Source: Alistipes sp.
GTDB lineage: Bacteria > Bacteroidota > Bacteroidia > Bacteroidales > Rikenellaceae
Assembly (NCBI GenBank): GCA_017465055.1
Contig: JAFTWZ010000029.1
Coordinates: 1-64,000, forward strand
DNA length: 64,000 nucleotides
Reading direction: 5' to 3'
Part shown: piece by piece, positions 25,036 through 33,449 of the stretch
Position numbering within the stretch: the first letter of the stretch is position 1
Layout: each line of letters begins with the position of its first letter
Notes under the pieces: model-generated
What the model was told of the DNA's origin: nothing
The model's database searches: none
The model's input: the letters and a program-made list of their open reading frames with translations, nothing else
Translations under genes and position numbers: made by a program

Positions 25036-26379
25036 CTACGATACTCGCTCGGCCTCGCGGTAGATATCGCGTAGACGGTCGGACATAAAGTACTGGAACA
25101 CGCCGCGCAGGAACATATACGACGTGAAGGCGAGCCATATGGCATTGTTACCTATAAGCCAGCTACTACCATAGAGCAGCACAAAGTAGCACACCGACGA
25201 CCATATCATCGAGTTGCGCATAATGCGGCTACGCGTAGCACCTACCATTATGCCATCCATAACAAATGGCAGTGCCGAGGCTATGGGTATTATGATAATC
25301 CAGCCTATATACTGCTCGGCAACGGCAAGGAGCGACTCGAGGTCGCTATTTTCGGAGTCGACAAGCAGGCTGAAGATATCGCGCCACCAGCCAACATATA
25401 CGCCCACGTAGATAAACGACACCACAAAACACCATACCACGCATAGCTTGATACACTTGCGAAGCGAAGCCGAGTCGCGTGCGCCAATAAAGCGCCCTGT
25501 CAGTGCCTCGGCAGCGTAGGCAAAGCCGTCGTTCATATACGAGAATAGGGTAAATAGCTGCAAGAGTATAGTATTGACTGCCAAGATGTTCTTGTCGCCC
25601 ATATCGGCCGACGCTTTAGTAAAAAAGGTATATACCGCAACAAGACAGAAGGTGCGGATGATGATGTCGCTATTTATCGAGAAAAAGCGCCTCATAGAGC
25701 TTAACTCCATCACCTCGCTAAGGCTAACACGAACCAACCTATGGCGATACTTTGCCACGATTATTACCACCATAGTAGCCACGCCTGTCCACTGCGCCAC
25801 AACCGAAGCAAGGGCTATACCCTCAAGGCCGTAGTCGCCAACGATGGAGAAGAGATAGCTGAAGCATATGTGTAGCACGTTGACCAAGATAGCCACTGCC
25901 ATAGGTATTACGGCATTCTGCATACCCGTGAGCCAGCCGTTGAAGGCGAAGAGCATAATGCCTGCAGGCACAGCCCAGATGCGCGTGTAGAAGTAGTCGG
26001 CAATCATAGCGTCGCTTGAGCTGTCGCCCGTGCTCATAAACCAGAGCGAGAACTCGCCTATAGGCCACTGCAGGGCGAAGGCCGCAATGCCCACGCCGAG
26101 GGCTACACACACCGCACGCCACAGCATCAACGAGTACTCCTTATGCTCATTAGCACCGTAGGCCTGGGCCGTTAGACCGCTGGTGCCCATACGTATAAAC
26201 GAGCAGTTCCAATATATAAAGTTAAATATCGCCACGCCTATAGATAGCGCGCCTATAGTCGTAGCTCCATCGGCGCCAGCTACTCGGCCAGCGATAAAGG
26301 TCGAGGCGATGCCCATCAGCGGCACGGTGATGTTCGATATGATGTTTGGTACGGCGATGCGTAGAATCTCTCTGTTCAT
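25036..26379 (-). CDS. MATE family efflux transporter
   Basis: The 447-residue protein has 12 predicted helices in two six-helix halves. NIISNITVPLMGIASTFIAGR at the N terminus and the repeated halves fit the MATE (MatE, PF01554) family, which exports cationic drugs and metabolites in exchange for Na+ or H+. It resembles the DinF branch. The substrate is not predictable. It is monocistronic, divergent from the pseudouridine synthase gene and convergent with the PTS gene. Confidence 0.88.
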   Translation of the reverse strand: MNREILRIAVPNIISNITVPLMGIASTFIAGRVAGADGATTIGALSIGVAIFNFIYWNCSFIRMGTSGLTAQAYGANEHKEYSLMLWRAVCVALGVGIAAFALQWPIGEFSLWFMSTGDSSSDAMIADYFYTRIWAVPAGIMLFAFNGWLTGMQNAVIPMAVAILVNVLHICFSYLFSIVGDYGLEGIALASVVAQWTGVATMVVIIVAKYRHRLVRVSLSEVMELSSMRRFFSINSDIIIRTFCLVAVYTFFTKASADMGDKNILAVNTILLQLFTLFSYMNDGFAYAAEALTGRFIGARDSASLRKCIKLCVVWCFVVSFIYVGVYVGWWRDIFSLLVDSENSDLESLLAVAEQYIGWIIIIPIASALPFVMDGIMVGATRSRIMRNSMIWSSVCYFVLLYGSSWLIGNNAIWLAFTSYMFLRGVFQYFMSDRLRDIYREAERVS

Positions 26380-26513
26380 AACCTAAGTATTTCCCGACAA
26401 AGGTACAACAATTTGCCGTATATTGGTGCTTTTTGTGGCATAGATGTTGATAAAGTATGGGATATCAAAAAAAATGGTTACCTTTGCGGCGAATTTTTAA
26501 ACAATATATTTAG

Positions 26514-27767
26514 ATGAAAAAAGTAAACACAGACTCAACGGCTAACGTGTCGCGTTTTGCCCGCGATAAGCGTCAGCGTGTAAGCTCTGCGGAGCGCGTT
26601 GAGCGTAGTCCTCGTCCTCGCCGCGATGGTGACAATGAGGGTAGAAGAGAGTTTCAGTCAACATCTGGTGAGCGTCGTCCTCGCGTGGCAAATGGCGAGC
26701 GTCGCGATAGCCGTCCTACAGGTCCGCGTGCCTCGTACAATCCCCACTTCACCTCGGATAATCGCCTGCGCCCTGAGTATGAGCGTACGGAGCGTGGCTA
26801 TGGCCGCACCGAGCGTGGTGAGAGAACGGAGCGTGGCTATGGTCGCTCGGAGCGTTTGCCCCGCACAGAGCGTAGCTTTAACCGTACGGACCGTACGGAT
26901 CGTACAGAGCGTGATGAGCGTACAGTGTCAGCAAGCCGATCAATGTCGGCAGAGCGTCGCTCAGGACAGAAGAGCGGTGTTAAGCGCAACTATGCGCCTA
27001 AGCGCGATGAGAAGCCTCGCTCATATCCAAAGTATAACCCTAACCGCGGTAGTGGCGAGATTCGCCTTAACCGTTTCATCTCGCAGTCGGGCGTATGCTC
27101 ACGTCGCGAGGCCGATGACTTCATCTTGGCAGGCGTCGTGACTGTGAATGGACAGGTAGTCACCGAGCTCGGTACAAAGATTCTTCCTACCGACGAGGTG
27201 CGTTTCAACGACGAGCGTCTCCAGGGCGAGAAACACGTATATATCGTGCTCAACAAGCCTAAGGGTTATGTTACGTCGCTCGACGATCCCCACGCGGAGA
27301 AGACCGTGATGGACCTCGTTAAGGGAGCTTGCACCGAGCGCGTATACCCCGTAGGTCGCCTCGATAAGAACTCGTTAGGCCTACTCCTTATTACCAACGA
27401 TGGCGACATCACTCGTCAGCTTACACACCCCTCGAATCGTAAGAAGAAGATATATCAGGTGACACTTGATAAGCCTCTTACTCGTGCCGATATGGATACC
27501 CTCACCGAGGGCATCACCCTTGAGGATGGCGATATCTTTGCCGATGAGATAGCCTATGCTTCGGAGGATAAGAAGTGTGTGGGTGTAGAGATTCACTCTG
27601 GCCGCAACCGTATCGTTCGCCGTATGTTCGAGCACCTCGGATATACCGTGCAGAAGCTCGACCGCGTATACTACGCAGGTCTTACGAAGAAGAACCTCAA
27701 GCGCGGAGCGTGGCGATTCCTCACTCGCGAGGAGGTTATGCGTCTGAAGACGGGCCAATACGAGTAA
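26514..27767 (+). CDS. rRNA pseudouridine synthase (RsuA/RluB family) with Arg-rich repetitive N terminus
   Basis: The C-terminal 235 residues are a complete RsuA/RluB enzyme. The S4 RNA-binding domain is RLNRFISQSGVCSRREADDF, and the catalytic Asp sits in VYPVGRLDKNSLGLLL, followed by KKKIYQVTL and SGRNRIVRRMFEHLGY. It would isomerise a uridine in rRNA. The first 180 residues are disordered and Arg-rich, with tandem units such as RTERGYGR (about residues 90-145). Such basic extensions occur in Bacteroidetes RNA-binding proteins and presumably aid RNA contacts. A TACCTTTG element lies at 26479-26486, and a strong terminator follows. Confidence 0.92.
   Translation: MKKVNTDSTANVSRFARDKRQRVSSAERVERSPRPRRDGDNEGRREFQSTSGERRPRVANGERRDSRPTGPRASYNPHFTSDNRLRPEYERTERGYGRTERGERTERGYGRSERLPRTERSFNRTDRTDRTERDERTVSASRSMSAERRSGQKSGVKRNYAPKRDEKPRSYPKYNPNRGSGEIRLNRFISQSGVCSRREADDFILAGVVTVNGQVVTELGTKILPTDEVRFNDERLQGEKHVYIVLNKPKGYVTSLDDPHAEKTVMDLVKGACTERVYPVGRLDKNSLGLLLITNDGDITRQLTHPSNRKKKIYQVTLDKPLTRADMDTLTEGITLEDGDIFADEIAYASEDKKCVGVEIHSGRNRIVRRMFEHLGYTVQKLDRVYYAGLTKKNLKRGAWRFLTREEVMRLKTGQYE
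26780..26945 (+). repeat. In-frame coding repeats (RTER/RGYGR) in the pseudouridine synthase
   Basis: Within the N-terminal extension the DNA repeats degenerate GAGCGTGGCTATGG-type units and then several CGTACGGA units. They encode tandem Arg-Thr-Glu-Arg and Arg-Thr-Asp motifs. Copy number could vary by slippage in multiples of three. Confidence 0.7.
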
Positions 27768-27811
27768 TTTGTTGTGAAAAGCCGCAATCTGCGGCACATC
27801 CCCAAAAGTAA

Positions 27812-27858
27812 GACCCCACGGGCTGTACTACGAGTACTATCCCGTGGGGATCTTCTTT
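27812..27858 (+). terminator. Terminator of the pseudouridine synthase gene
   Basis: The stem is CCCCACGGG (27814-27822) with CCCGTGGGG (27841-27849), reinforced by an inner GTACT/AGTAC pair and followed by ATCTTCTTTTG. A smaller hairpin GCCGCA/TGCGGC precedes it at 27781-27795. Confidence 0.8.
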
Positions 27859-27914
27859 TGCGATGCACCACATCTCACGACTTTTGACAACAAATTCGGT
27901 TGGCCTTGCGGCCA

Positions 27915-28190
27915 CCGCTAAAGCGGAAGGGTAGTTGAAGGGTAGTTCGCGCCTAAAGGCGCTAAAGAGTAGGGCGCGCCTGCGGCGCTAAAGGGTAGTG
28001 CGCTCGCCTCGGCGAGCTAAAGAGTCGTTAAGTGTGCAGGCTGTTCTGTGCGGTTGAAGCGTTGTCGCTAAACAAAAGCGAAAACCGATACCCGACTTCG
28101 TTGTCGTCCCTGCGTCACTGTTGTCTTTGTTGTCTCTAAACTCTCTGTTGTCTCTGAGGTTGTGGCGTTGTTCCCTGTTTCCTTGTTCGT
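27915..28190. repeat. Modular intergenic repeat, locus 3
   Basis: This holds four GCTAAAG(A/G)GTAG modules separated by short palindromes (for example GCTCGCCTCGGCGAGC). Then come, in inverse orientation to locus 2, the GTTGTCGCT module, CGACTTCGTTGTCGTCCC and a run of GTTGTCTCT words. No gene is seen between the two terminators at 27858 and 28209. Confidence 0.75.
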
Positions 28191-28208
28191 TAGAAAACAG
28201 AAAACAAT

Positions 28209-28239
28209 AAACCCCGAGCGGAAAATCCATTCGGGGTTT
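28209..28239 (-). terminator. Terminator of korAB
   Basis: The stem AAACCCCGA/TCGGGGTTT with a 13-base loop lies 24 bases after the korB stop codon. TATTGTTTTC follows on the minus strand. Confidence 0.75.
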
Positions 28240-28262
28240 GATGTAGTGCTCTGGTAGGGTGA

Positions 28263-29294
28263 TTACTTAATCTCCCAAGTCTGACCTGAGCGCAAGAGGT
28301 CATCGACACACTTAATCTTTGCAGTGGCCTGAACCTCCTTAACCTGCTGCTCGACGCGCTGGTCGTATACGTTCTCGTCGTCAACGTCGCGGATAACACC
28401 TACTGCAACGGGGTACTCTGGGAACTTCATAGCAGCCAACATCGAGTGCAGTGTAGTATCCGAAGTCTTTGCGTCGTGAGTCAACACGTCGTCGATGGTG
28501 TAACCATCCTCTCCAACGGTAACAACCTTGAGGCGCATATTCTCGAATACCAAACCCTTCTGCTTATCCTTGCCGAAGAGCATCTTCTCGCCGTGCTTAA
28601 GCACGATGGTGTGCTCCTCGCGAGTAGCCTTGTCACCAGCAAACATAGCGTGGGTCTTGTCGTTGAAAATCATACAGTTAACCAATGCCTCAGTAACTGC
28701 CATACCTCTATGCTTAGCAGCGGCTAACAGGCACTCCTTAGTAAGCATAACCTCCTGGTCGATAGTACGTGCGAAGAACGTACCCTTAGCACCAATAACC
28801 AACTCACCAGGGGTGAAAGGCTTCTCAACAGTACCGAAAGGCGAGGTCTTAGTAATCTTGCCGATCTTAGTAGTAGGTGAGTACTGGCCCTTAGTCAAAC
28901 CATAAATCTCGTTGTTGAAGAGGATAACATTGAGGTCTATGTTACGACGGATAGCGTGAATGAAGTGGTTACCACCGATAGCCAGAGAGTCACCGTCGCC
29001 AGTGCATACCCATACCGACAACTCGGGGTTAGCGGTCTTGATACCTGTAGCGATAGCGTTAGCACGACCGTGGATGGTGTGGAAACCAAAAGTCTTCATA
29101 TAGTAGATGAAGCGCGATGAGCAGCCGATACCCGACACGAAGGTAAACATATTGTGTGGCTTACCAAGTGCATCTGCAACCTCGGGCATAGCACGCTGCA
29201 CAGCGTTAAGAATGGCGTGGTCGCCGCAACCCGGACACCACTTTACCTGTTGATCGCTCTTGAAATCAGCGGGTGTATATTTGAAATCTGCCAT
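28263..29294 (-). CDS. korB: 2-oxoacid:ferredoxin oxidoreductase, beta subunit (KorB-like)
   Basis: The 343-residue thiamine-diphosphate subunit contains WCPGCGDHAILNAVQ (iron-sulfur/TPP region), GIGCSSRF and the TPP-binding GDGDSLAIGGNH...NNEIYGLTKGQYSPTT. These are typical of KorB/2-oxoglutarate:ferredoxin oxidoreductase beta chains. With the alpha-gamma fusion encoded 36 bases upstream it would convert 2-oxoglutarate and CoA to succinyl-CoA, CO2 and reduced ferredoxin. Substrate is inferred from subfamily architecture, and pyruvate or other oxoacids are possible. Confidence 0.9.
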   Translation of the reverse strand: MADFKYTPADFKSDQQVKWCPGCGDHAILNAVQRAMPEVADALGKPHNMFTFVSGIGCSSRFIYYMKTFGFHTIHGRANAIATGIKTANPELSVWVCTGDGDSLAIGGNHFIHAIRRNIDLNVILFNNEIYGLTKGQYSPTTKIGKITKTSPFGTVEKPFTPGELVIGAKGTFFARTIDQEVMLTKECLLAAAKHRGMAVTEALVNCMIFNDKTHAMFAGDKATREEHTIVLKHGEKMLFGKDKQKGLVFENMRLKVVTVGEDGYTIDDVLTHDAKTSDTTLHSMLAAMKFPEYPVAVGVIRDVDDENVYDQRVEQQVKEVQATAKIKCVDDLLRSGQTWEIK

Positions 29295-29330
29295 AGTGTT
29301 TCTTGTTTTAATTTTGTGGTGTTCCTTATA

Positions 29331-31172
29331 TTATAACATTGACTCAACGTGCTCCTTAATCTCGATAACGGTGAATGGCTGGCCTTCGGTCTTGCCGTAC
29401 GACTCGATGACAACCTCGCGGAACTGCTGACGTAGGTAAGCAGCGAACTGGCCCTCGTTAAGCTCGCATACAACGATGCGCTTGTAACGCTTAAGAATCT
29501 CAGCAACACCCTTCTGCATAGGATATATGTAGTTGAAGTGGAGGTGAGCTACGCTCTTGCCCTCATCCTGAAGTTGCTTAACTGCGCTGTGAAGGTGACC
29601 ACGTGTGCCGCCCCAACCGACAACCAATACATCTGCCTGCTCTGCACCGAATACCTCCAACTCGGGAAGCTCCTCGGCTACAAGCTCTACCTTGCGCTTA
29701 CGTGTGGTGACCATCTCCTGGTGGTTCTTAGGATCGTGAGAGATGCTACCCTTGATATGATCCTTCTCAAGACCACCGATACGGTGCTCGAGACCCTCCT
29801 TGCCTGGGAATGCCCAGCCGCGTGCGAGCTTCTCGTTACGCAAATATGGCATAAACTCCTCGCCTGCGCGTGGCTCGACGATAGGAGGCACGATAGCAGG
29901 GTAGTCGCTCATAGAAGGTATCTTCCAGGGCTCAGAGCCGTTGGCGATAAAGCCGTCCGAAAGCAAGATTACAGGTGTCATATGCTCCATAGCAATCTTA
30001 CCCGCCATAAAGGCATAGTGGAAGCAGTCGCTTGGTGACGATGCTGCAATAACGACCATAGGACACTCGCCGTTGCGGCCATAGAGTGCCTGGTTAAGGT
30101 CGCTCTGCTCAGTCTTTGTAGGAAGACCTGTAGATGGACCGCCACGCTGAACGTCGACAACAACCAATGGAAGCTCTGCCATAACTGCCAGACCCATAGC
30201 CTCGCTCTTAAGCGAAATACCAGGACCAGAAGTAGTAGTTACTGCGAAGTTGCCGGCATATGCTGCACCGATAGAGGTACAGATACCTGCAATCTCATCC
30301 TCTGCCTGTACTGTCTTAACGCCCAAGTCCTTACGCTTAGCAAGCTCCTCGAGGATTACCGTAGCAGGAGTGATAGGGTATGAGCCGCAGAAGAGTGGCA
30401 AACCTGACTTCTCAGATGCTGCGCAGAAACCCCACGCGGTAGCTGTATTACCATTGATTGAGCGGTATACGCCCTTCTCGAGCTCAGCAGGAGCTACAGT
30501 ATAGTTATTTGCGAATTGGTGCGTGTTGGCGGCGTAGTTGTAGCCAGCCTCGATAACTCGCTTGTTGGCCTCGGCAACGAGAGGGTTCTTCTTAGCGAAC
30601 TTCGAGTCGAGGAACTTCTTGGCGAAGTCATCTGGACGGTTGTACATCCAGAAGCAGATGCCCAGAGCGAACATATTCTTACACTTAACCATCGCCTTGT
30701 TATCCATACCCGTATCCTTCAATGCCTCCTTAGTCATCGTTGTGATATCGGGGATAACGACATTGTAGCCCTCGAGGCCAAGCTCGGCAATAGGGTCGAG
30801 TGTCTTGAAACCAGCCTTCTTGATGTTATCCTCGGTCATAGTGTCACCGTCGATGATAACCGTAGCCGAAGGCTTGAGCCACTTGCGGTTAGCGATAAGA
30901 GCTGCAGGGTTCATTGCCACGAGAACGTCGCAGTAGTCGCCTGGGTTATCAACGCGACTTGAACCGAAGTGTACCTGGAAACCAGATACGCCTGCTACTG
31001 TGCCCTGTGGGGCGCGAATCTCAGCAGGGTAGTCAGGGAATGTAGAGATTCCATTACCAAGCAGTGCCGATGTATCCGAAAAGAGTGTGCCGGTGAGCTG
31101 CATACCATCACCCGAGTCACCCGAAAAACGGATAACCACATCCTGCAACTGTTGTACGTTTACATTGTCCAT
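29331..31172 (-). CDS. korA: 2-oxoacid:ferredoxin oxidoreductase, fused gamma-alpha subunit (KorA-like)
   Basis: The 613-residue protein fuses an N-terminal gamma domain (VIRFSGDSGDGMQLTGTLF, residues about 10-190) to an alpha domain with pyrimidine-binding and CoA-contact stretches: CGSYPITPATVILEEL, TTSGPGISLKSEAMGLAV and VQRGGPSTGLPTKTEQSDL. This fusion, encoded with a single beta subunit and no dedicated ferredoxin domain, is the usual Bacteroidetes KorAB layout. Electrons would pass to a ferredoxin encoded elsewhere. It is first in a two-gene transcript ending at 28209. Confidence 0.92.
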   Translation of the reverse strand: MDNVNVQQLQDVVIRFSGDSGDGMQLTGTLFSDTSALLGNGISTFPDYPAEIRAPQGTVAGVSGFQVHFGSSRVDNPGDYCDVLVAMNPAALIANRKWLKPSATVIIDGDTMTEDNIKKAGFKTLDPIAELGLEGYNVVIPDITTMTKEALKDTGMDNKAMVKCKNMFALGICFWMYNRPDDFAKKFLDSKFAKKNPLVAEANKRVIEAGYNYAANTHQFANNYTVAPAELEKGVYRSINGNTATAWGFCAASEKSGLPLFCGSYPITPATVILEELAKRKDLGVKTVQAEDEIAGICTSIGAAYAGNFAVTTTSGPGISLKSEAMGLAVMAELPLVVVDVQRGGPSTGLPTKTEQSDLNQALYGRNGECPMVVIAASSPSDCFHYAFMAGKIAMEHMTPVILLSDGFIANGSEPWKIPSMSDYPAIVPPIVEPRAGEEFMPYLRNEKLARGWAFPGKEGLEHRIGGLEKDHIKGSISHDPKNHQEMVTTRKRKVELVAEELPELEVFGAEQADVLVVGWGGTRGHLHSAVKQLQDEGKSVAHLHFNYIYPMQKGVAEILKRYKRIVVCELNEGQFAAYLRQQFREVVIESYGKTEGQPFTVIEIKEHVESML

Positions 31173-31374
31173 TGTAGTGTAGTTTGTAGTTTTATGTTAT
31201 TAGTTTATTGTTTATTCACAGCCAATGCGGAGTGTCTCTCATATGACACCCCAAATTTTACACAAATATAGTAAAAATTATAATAGGGTGTATCAAAAAG
31301 TGAGAATAAATTTCCTCGAAAGAGTTTTTTCGCGCCATTATACTTCGCACGTACTATATATAGCGCTGATTATC

Positions 31375-31860
31375 TTAGAAATTATAGTCTATGCCCACCG
31401 ATACTATCACCGCACTTAGATGTTTCTTCGGAAGACGGCCCATCCATTTGGCTTGGGCATTGACGCTCCAACGGCGGTTGATATTGTACGTTGCGCCTAA
31501 ACCGAGGTTTAAGCCTCCGGCCCAGCCATCAACCGTACCTCCGTGAGACGTGATGTCGTGAACGCTAAGACCTACGATGGGGTAGACATACCAGTAGGTA
31601 GCAACCTCAAGTGGTATCTGAAAGTCGCAATATACATCTACCGTACTCTTTTCTTTGAAGATAAAGTTTACACCTGGCTCGATGTTTAACCAGTCGGCAA
31701 TGCCATATGTGCCATATACACCGAGGCCATAAGCTTTGGTGCGGAAGTAGTAACCGGTGCGGAATCCGAATTTAAAGTCGCCGTCCTCTTGTGCCGAGAC
31801 GGTGTTGGTCGTAGGAAGCATTACGCATAATGCGATAAGGCATAGTAGCAGTCTCTTCAT
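31375..31860 (-). CDS. Small outer membrane beta-barrel protein
   Basis: The 161-residue product has a signal peptide (MKRLLLCLIALCVMLPTTNTVSAQ) and about eight amphipathic strands rich in Gly/Tyr/Trp (FKFGFRTGYYFRTKAYGLGV). It ends in Phe (VGIDYNF), the signature of small OmpX/OmpW-sized barrels in the porin-like superfamily. Function is unknown. It stands alone between the two oxidoreductase loci. Confidence 0.75.
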   Translation of the reverse strand: MKRLLLCLIALCVMLPTTNTVSAQEDGDFKFGFRTGYYFRTKAYGLGVYGTYGIADWLNIEPGVNFIFKEKSTVDVYCDFQIPLEVATYWYVYPIVGLSVHDITSHGGTVDGWAGGLNLGLGATYNINRRWSVNAQAKWMGRLPKKHLSAVIVSVGIDYNF

Positions 31861-32071
31861 AGCTTATACATTATTTATGTATGTGATATATTTCGATTAT
31901 TAGATACAAATATACGAAATAATAACCGAATATGCAAGCAAAGAGCAATTAGCAATTTCGTTTGTCCTTGCAGCAACAGATGAAGGTGCTCTCTGATCTC
32001 TTAACTATTAACGCTGTAGCCATCATAACTTAGAAATTTTACTCGCGCAAGCGACTGCCGAGTAGCATAAC

Positions 32072-32105
32072 TAAAAAATGAAGGGCGTCCCGCAGGACAC
32101 CCTTC
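32072..32105 (-). terminator. Terminator of the four-gene oxidoreductase operon
   Basis: On the minus strand GAAGGGTGTCC...GGACGCCCTTC forms an 11-position stem with one mismatch and a 4-base loop, followed by ATTTTTTAG. It lies about 20 bases past the stop codon. Confidence 0.85.
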
Positions 32106-32125
32106 AAAGTAGCGCAAGTTGTTGA

Positions 32126-32671
32126 TTATCGAATCTGACGGATAATCTCGCCACCGTGTCTGATAGCCTCCTCGTTCTGTGGAAGCATCTTCCAAGCGCG
32201 CTCTGGCAAGGTCTTCTTAAGACCCTCCATTACGTTCTCCATCTTAACCACAGGGCGAACCTTGAGGTAAGCACCGAGAATCATAGTGTTGAACAACTTA
32301 GCCTGACCGAGGCGTGCACACTCAGCGGTAGCATCGATCTGATATACGCTGATGTCTGTACGTGTTGGGTGGTGAGTGATACCATTAGTGTCGTAGATGA
32401 GTACGCCACCTGGCTTCACCTGAGCCTCGAACTTGTCCATAGACTGCTGGTTGAGAACTACTACGCAGTCAAACTCGTGAGCGATAGGTGATGAGATAGC
32501 CTTATCCGAGAGGATAACAGTAACGTTAGCTGTACCACCACGCATCTCAGGACCGTATGAAGGCATCCAAGTAACCTCCATATCCTGCATAATACCAGAG
32601 TAAGCCAAAATCTTACCCATAGTGAGGACACCCTGTCCTCCGAAACCTGCAATGATTATTGTCTCTTTCAT
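32126..32671 (-). CDS. 2-oxoacid:ferredoxin oxidoreductase, gamma subunit
   Basis: The 181-residue protein has the gamma-domain start IIIAGFGGQGVLTMGKILAYSG, followed by TWMPSYGPEMRGGTANVTVI, both hallmarks of the POR/KOR/VOR gamma family (PF01558). It is the last gene of an operon in the order ferredoxin, alpha, beta, gamma, and starts 6 bases after the beta gene. It completes a four-subunit enzyme distinct from the two-subunit KorAB nearby. Confidence 0.9.
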   Translation of the reverse strand: MKETIIIAGFGGQGVLTMGKILAYSGIMQDMEVTWMPSYGPEMRGGTANVTVILSDKAISSPIAHEFDCVVVLNQQSMDKFEAQVKPGGVLIYDTNGITHHPTRTDISVYQIDATAECARLGQAKLFNTMILGAYLKVRPVVKMENVMEGLKKTLPERAWKMLPQNEEAIRHGGEIIRQIR

Positions 32672-32677
32672 AATTGC

Positions 32678-33445
32678 TTACTCTTTAGTTGTGTCCTTCA
32701 AATCACCGGGCTCGTAGAATGGCAACATATTCTGCTCGAGCCACTCGTTAGCTGCAACTGGAGATAGCTTCCAGCCGCTGTTACAAGTAGCAACGATCTC
32801 TACAAGGCTGAAGCCCTTGCCTGCCATAGCATTCTCAAATGCGTGGCGAATAGCCTTCTTAGCCTTACGAACGTTTGCAGGTGTGTGAACAGTCTGACGA
32901 GTAACGTAGCATACGCCATCGAGGTGAGCCAACATCTGAGCAATCTTATAAGGATAGCCATTGAGCTTTGGATCACGACCATAAGGTGTAGTAGCGGTCT
33001 TCATACCCAAGAGGGTAGTAGGAGCCATCTGACCACCGGTCATACCGTAGATAGCGTTATTAATATAGATGGCTACGATGTTCTCGCCACGTGCTGCAGC
33101 GTGAATAGTCTCGCCAGTACCGATAGCTGACATATCACCATCACCCTGGTAGGTGAATACCATCTTCTCGGGGTTAACGCGCTTGATAGCTGTTGCTACT
33201 GCGCAAGCACGACCGTGAGCAGCCTGTGCCCAGTCGATGTCAATATAGTTGTATGCAAATACTGAGCAGCCTACGGGCGATACACCGATAGTGTCGTGCT
33301 CCAAACCCATCTCCTCGATAACCTCGGCAACGAGCTTGTGTACTGTACCGTGGCTACAGCCGGGGCAGTAGTGCATAACATTAGGCAAGATAAGCTTCGA
33401 CTTGCCAAATACCAAATTCTCCTGTTTGATTTCAACCTCTGCCAT
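32678..33445 (-). CDS. 2-oxoacid:ferredoxin oxidoreductase, beta (TPP) subunit
   Basis: The 255-residue subunit contains NVMHYCPGCSHGTVH, a GCSVFAYNYIDIDW stretch, and the TPP-binding TYQGDGDMSAIGTGE...NNAIYGMTGGQMAPTT. Together with the 364-residue alpha subunit encoded just upstream, the pattern is that annotated as branched-chain 2-oxoacid (2-oxoisovalerate) oxidoreductase. The substrate class is not fixed by visible residues. Confidence 0.9.
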   Translation of the reverse strand: MAEVEIKQENLVFGKSKLILPNVMHYCPGCSHGTVHKLVAEVIEEMGLEHDTIGVSPVGCSVFAYNYIDIDWAQAAHGRACAVATAIKRVNPEKMVFTYQGDGDMSAIGTGETIHAAARGENIVAIYINNAIYGMTGGQMAPTTLLGMKTATTPYGRDPKLNGYPYKIAQMLAHLDGVCYVTRQTVHTPANVRKAKKAIRHAFENAMAGKGFSLVEIVATCNSGWKLSPVAANEWLEQNMLPFYEPGDLKDTTKE

Positions 33446-33449
33446 AGTC

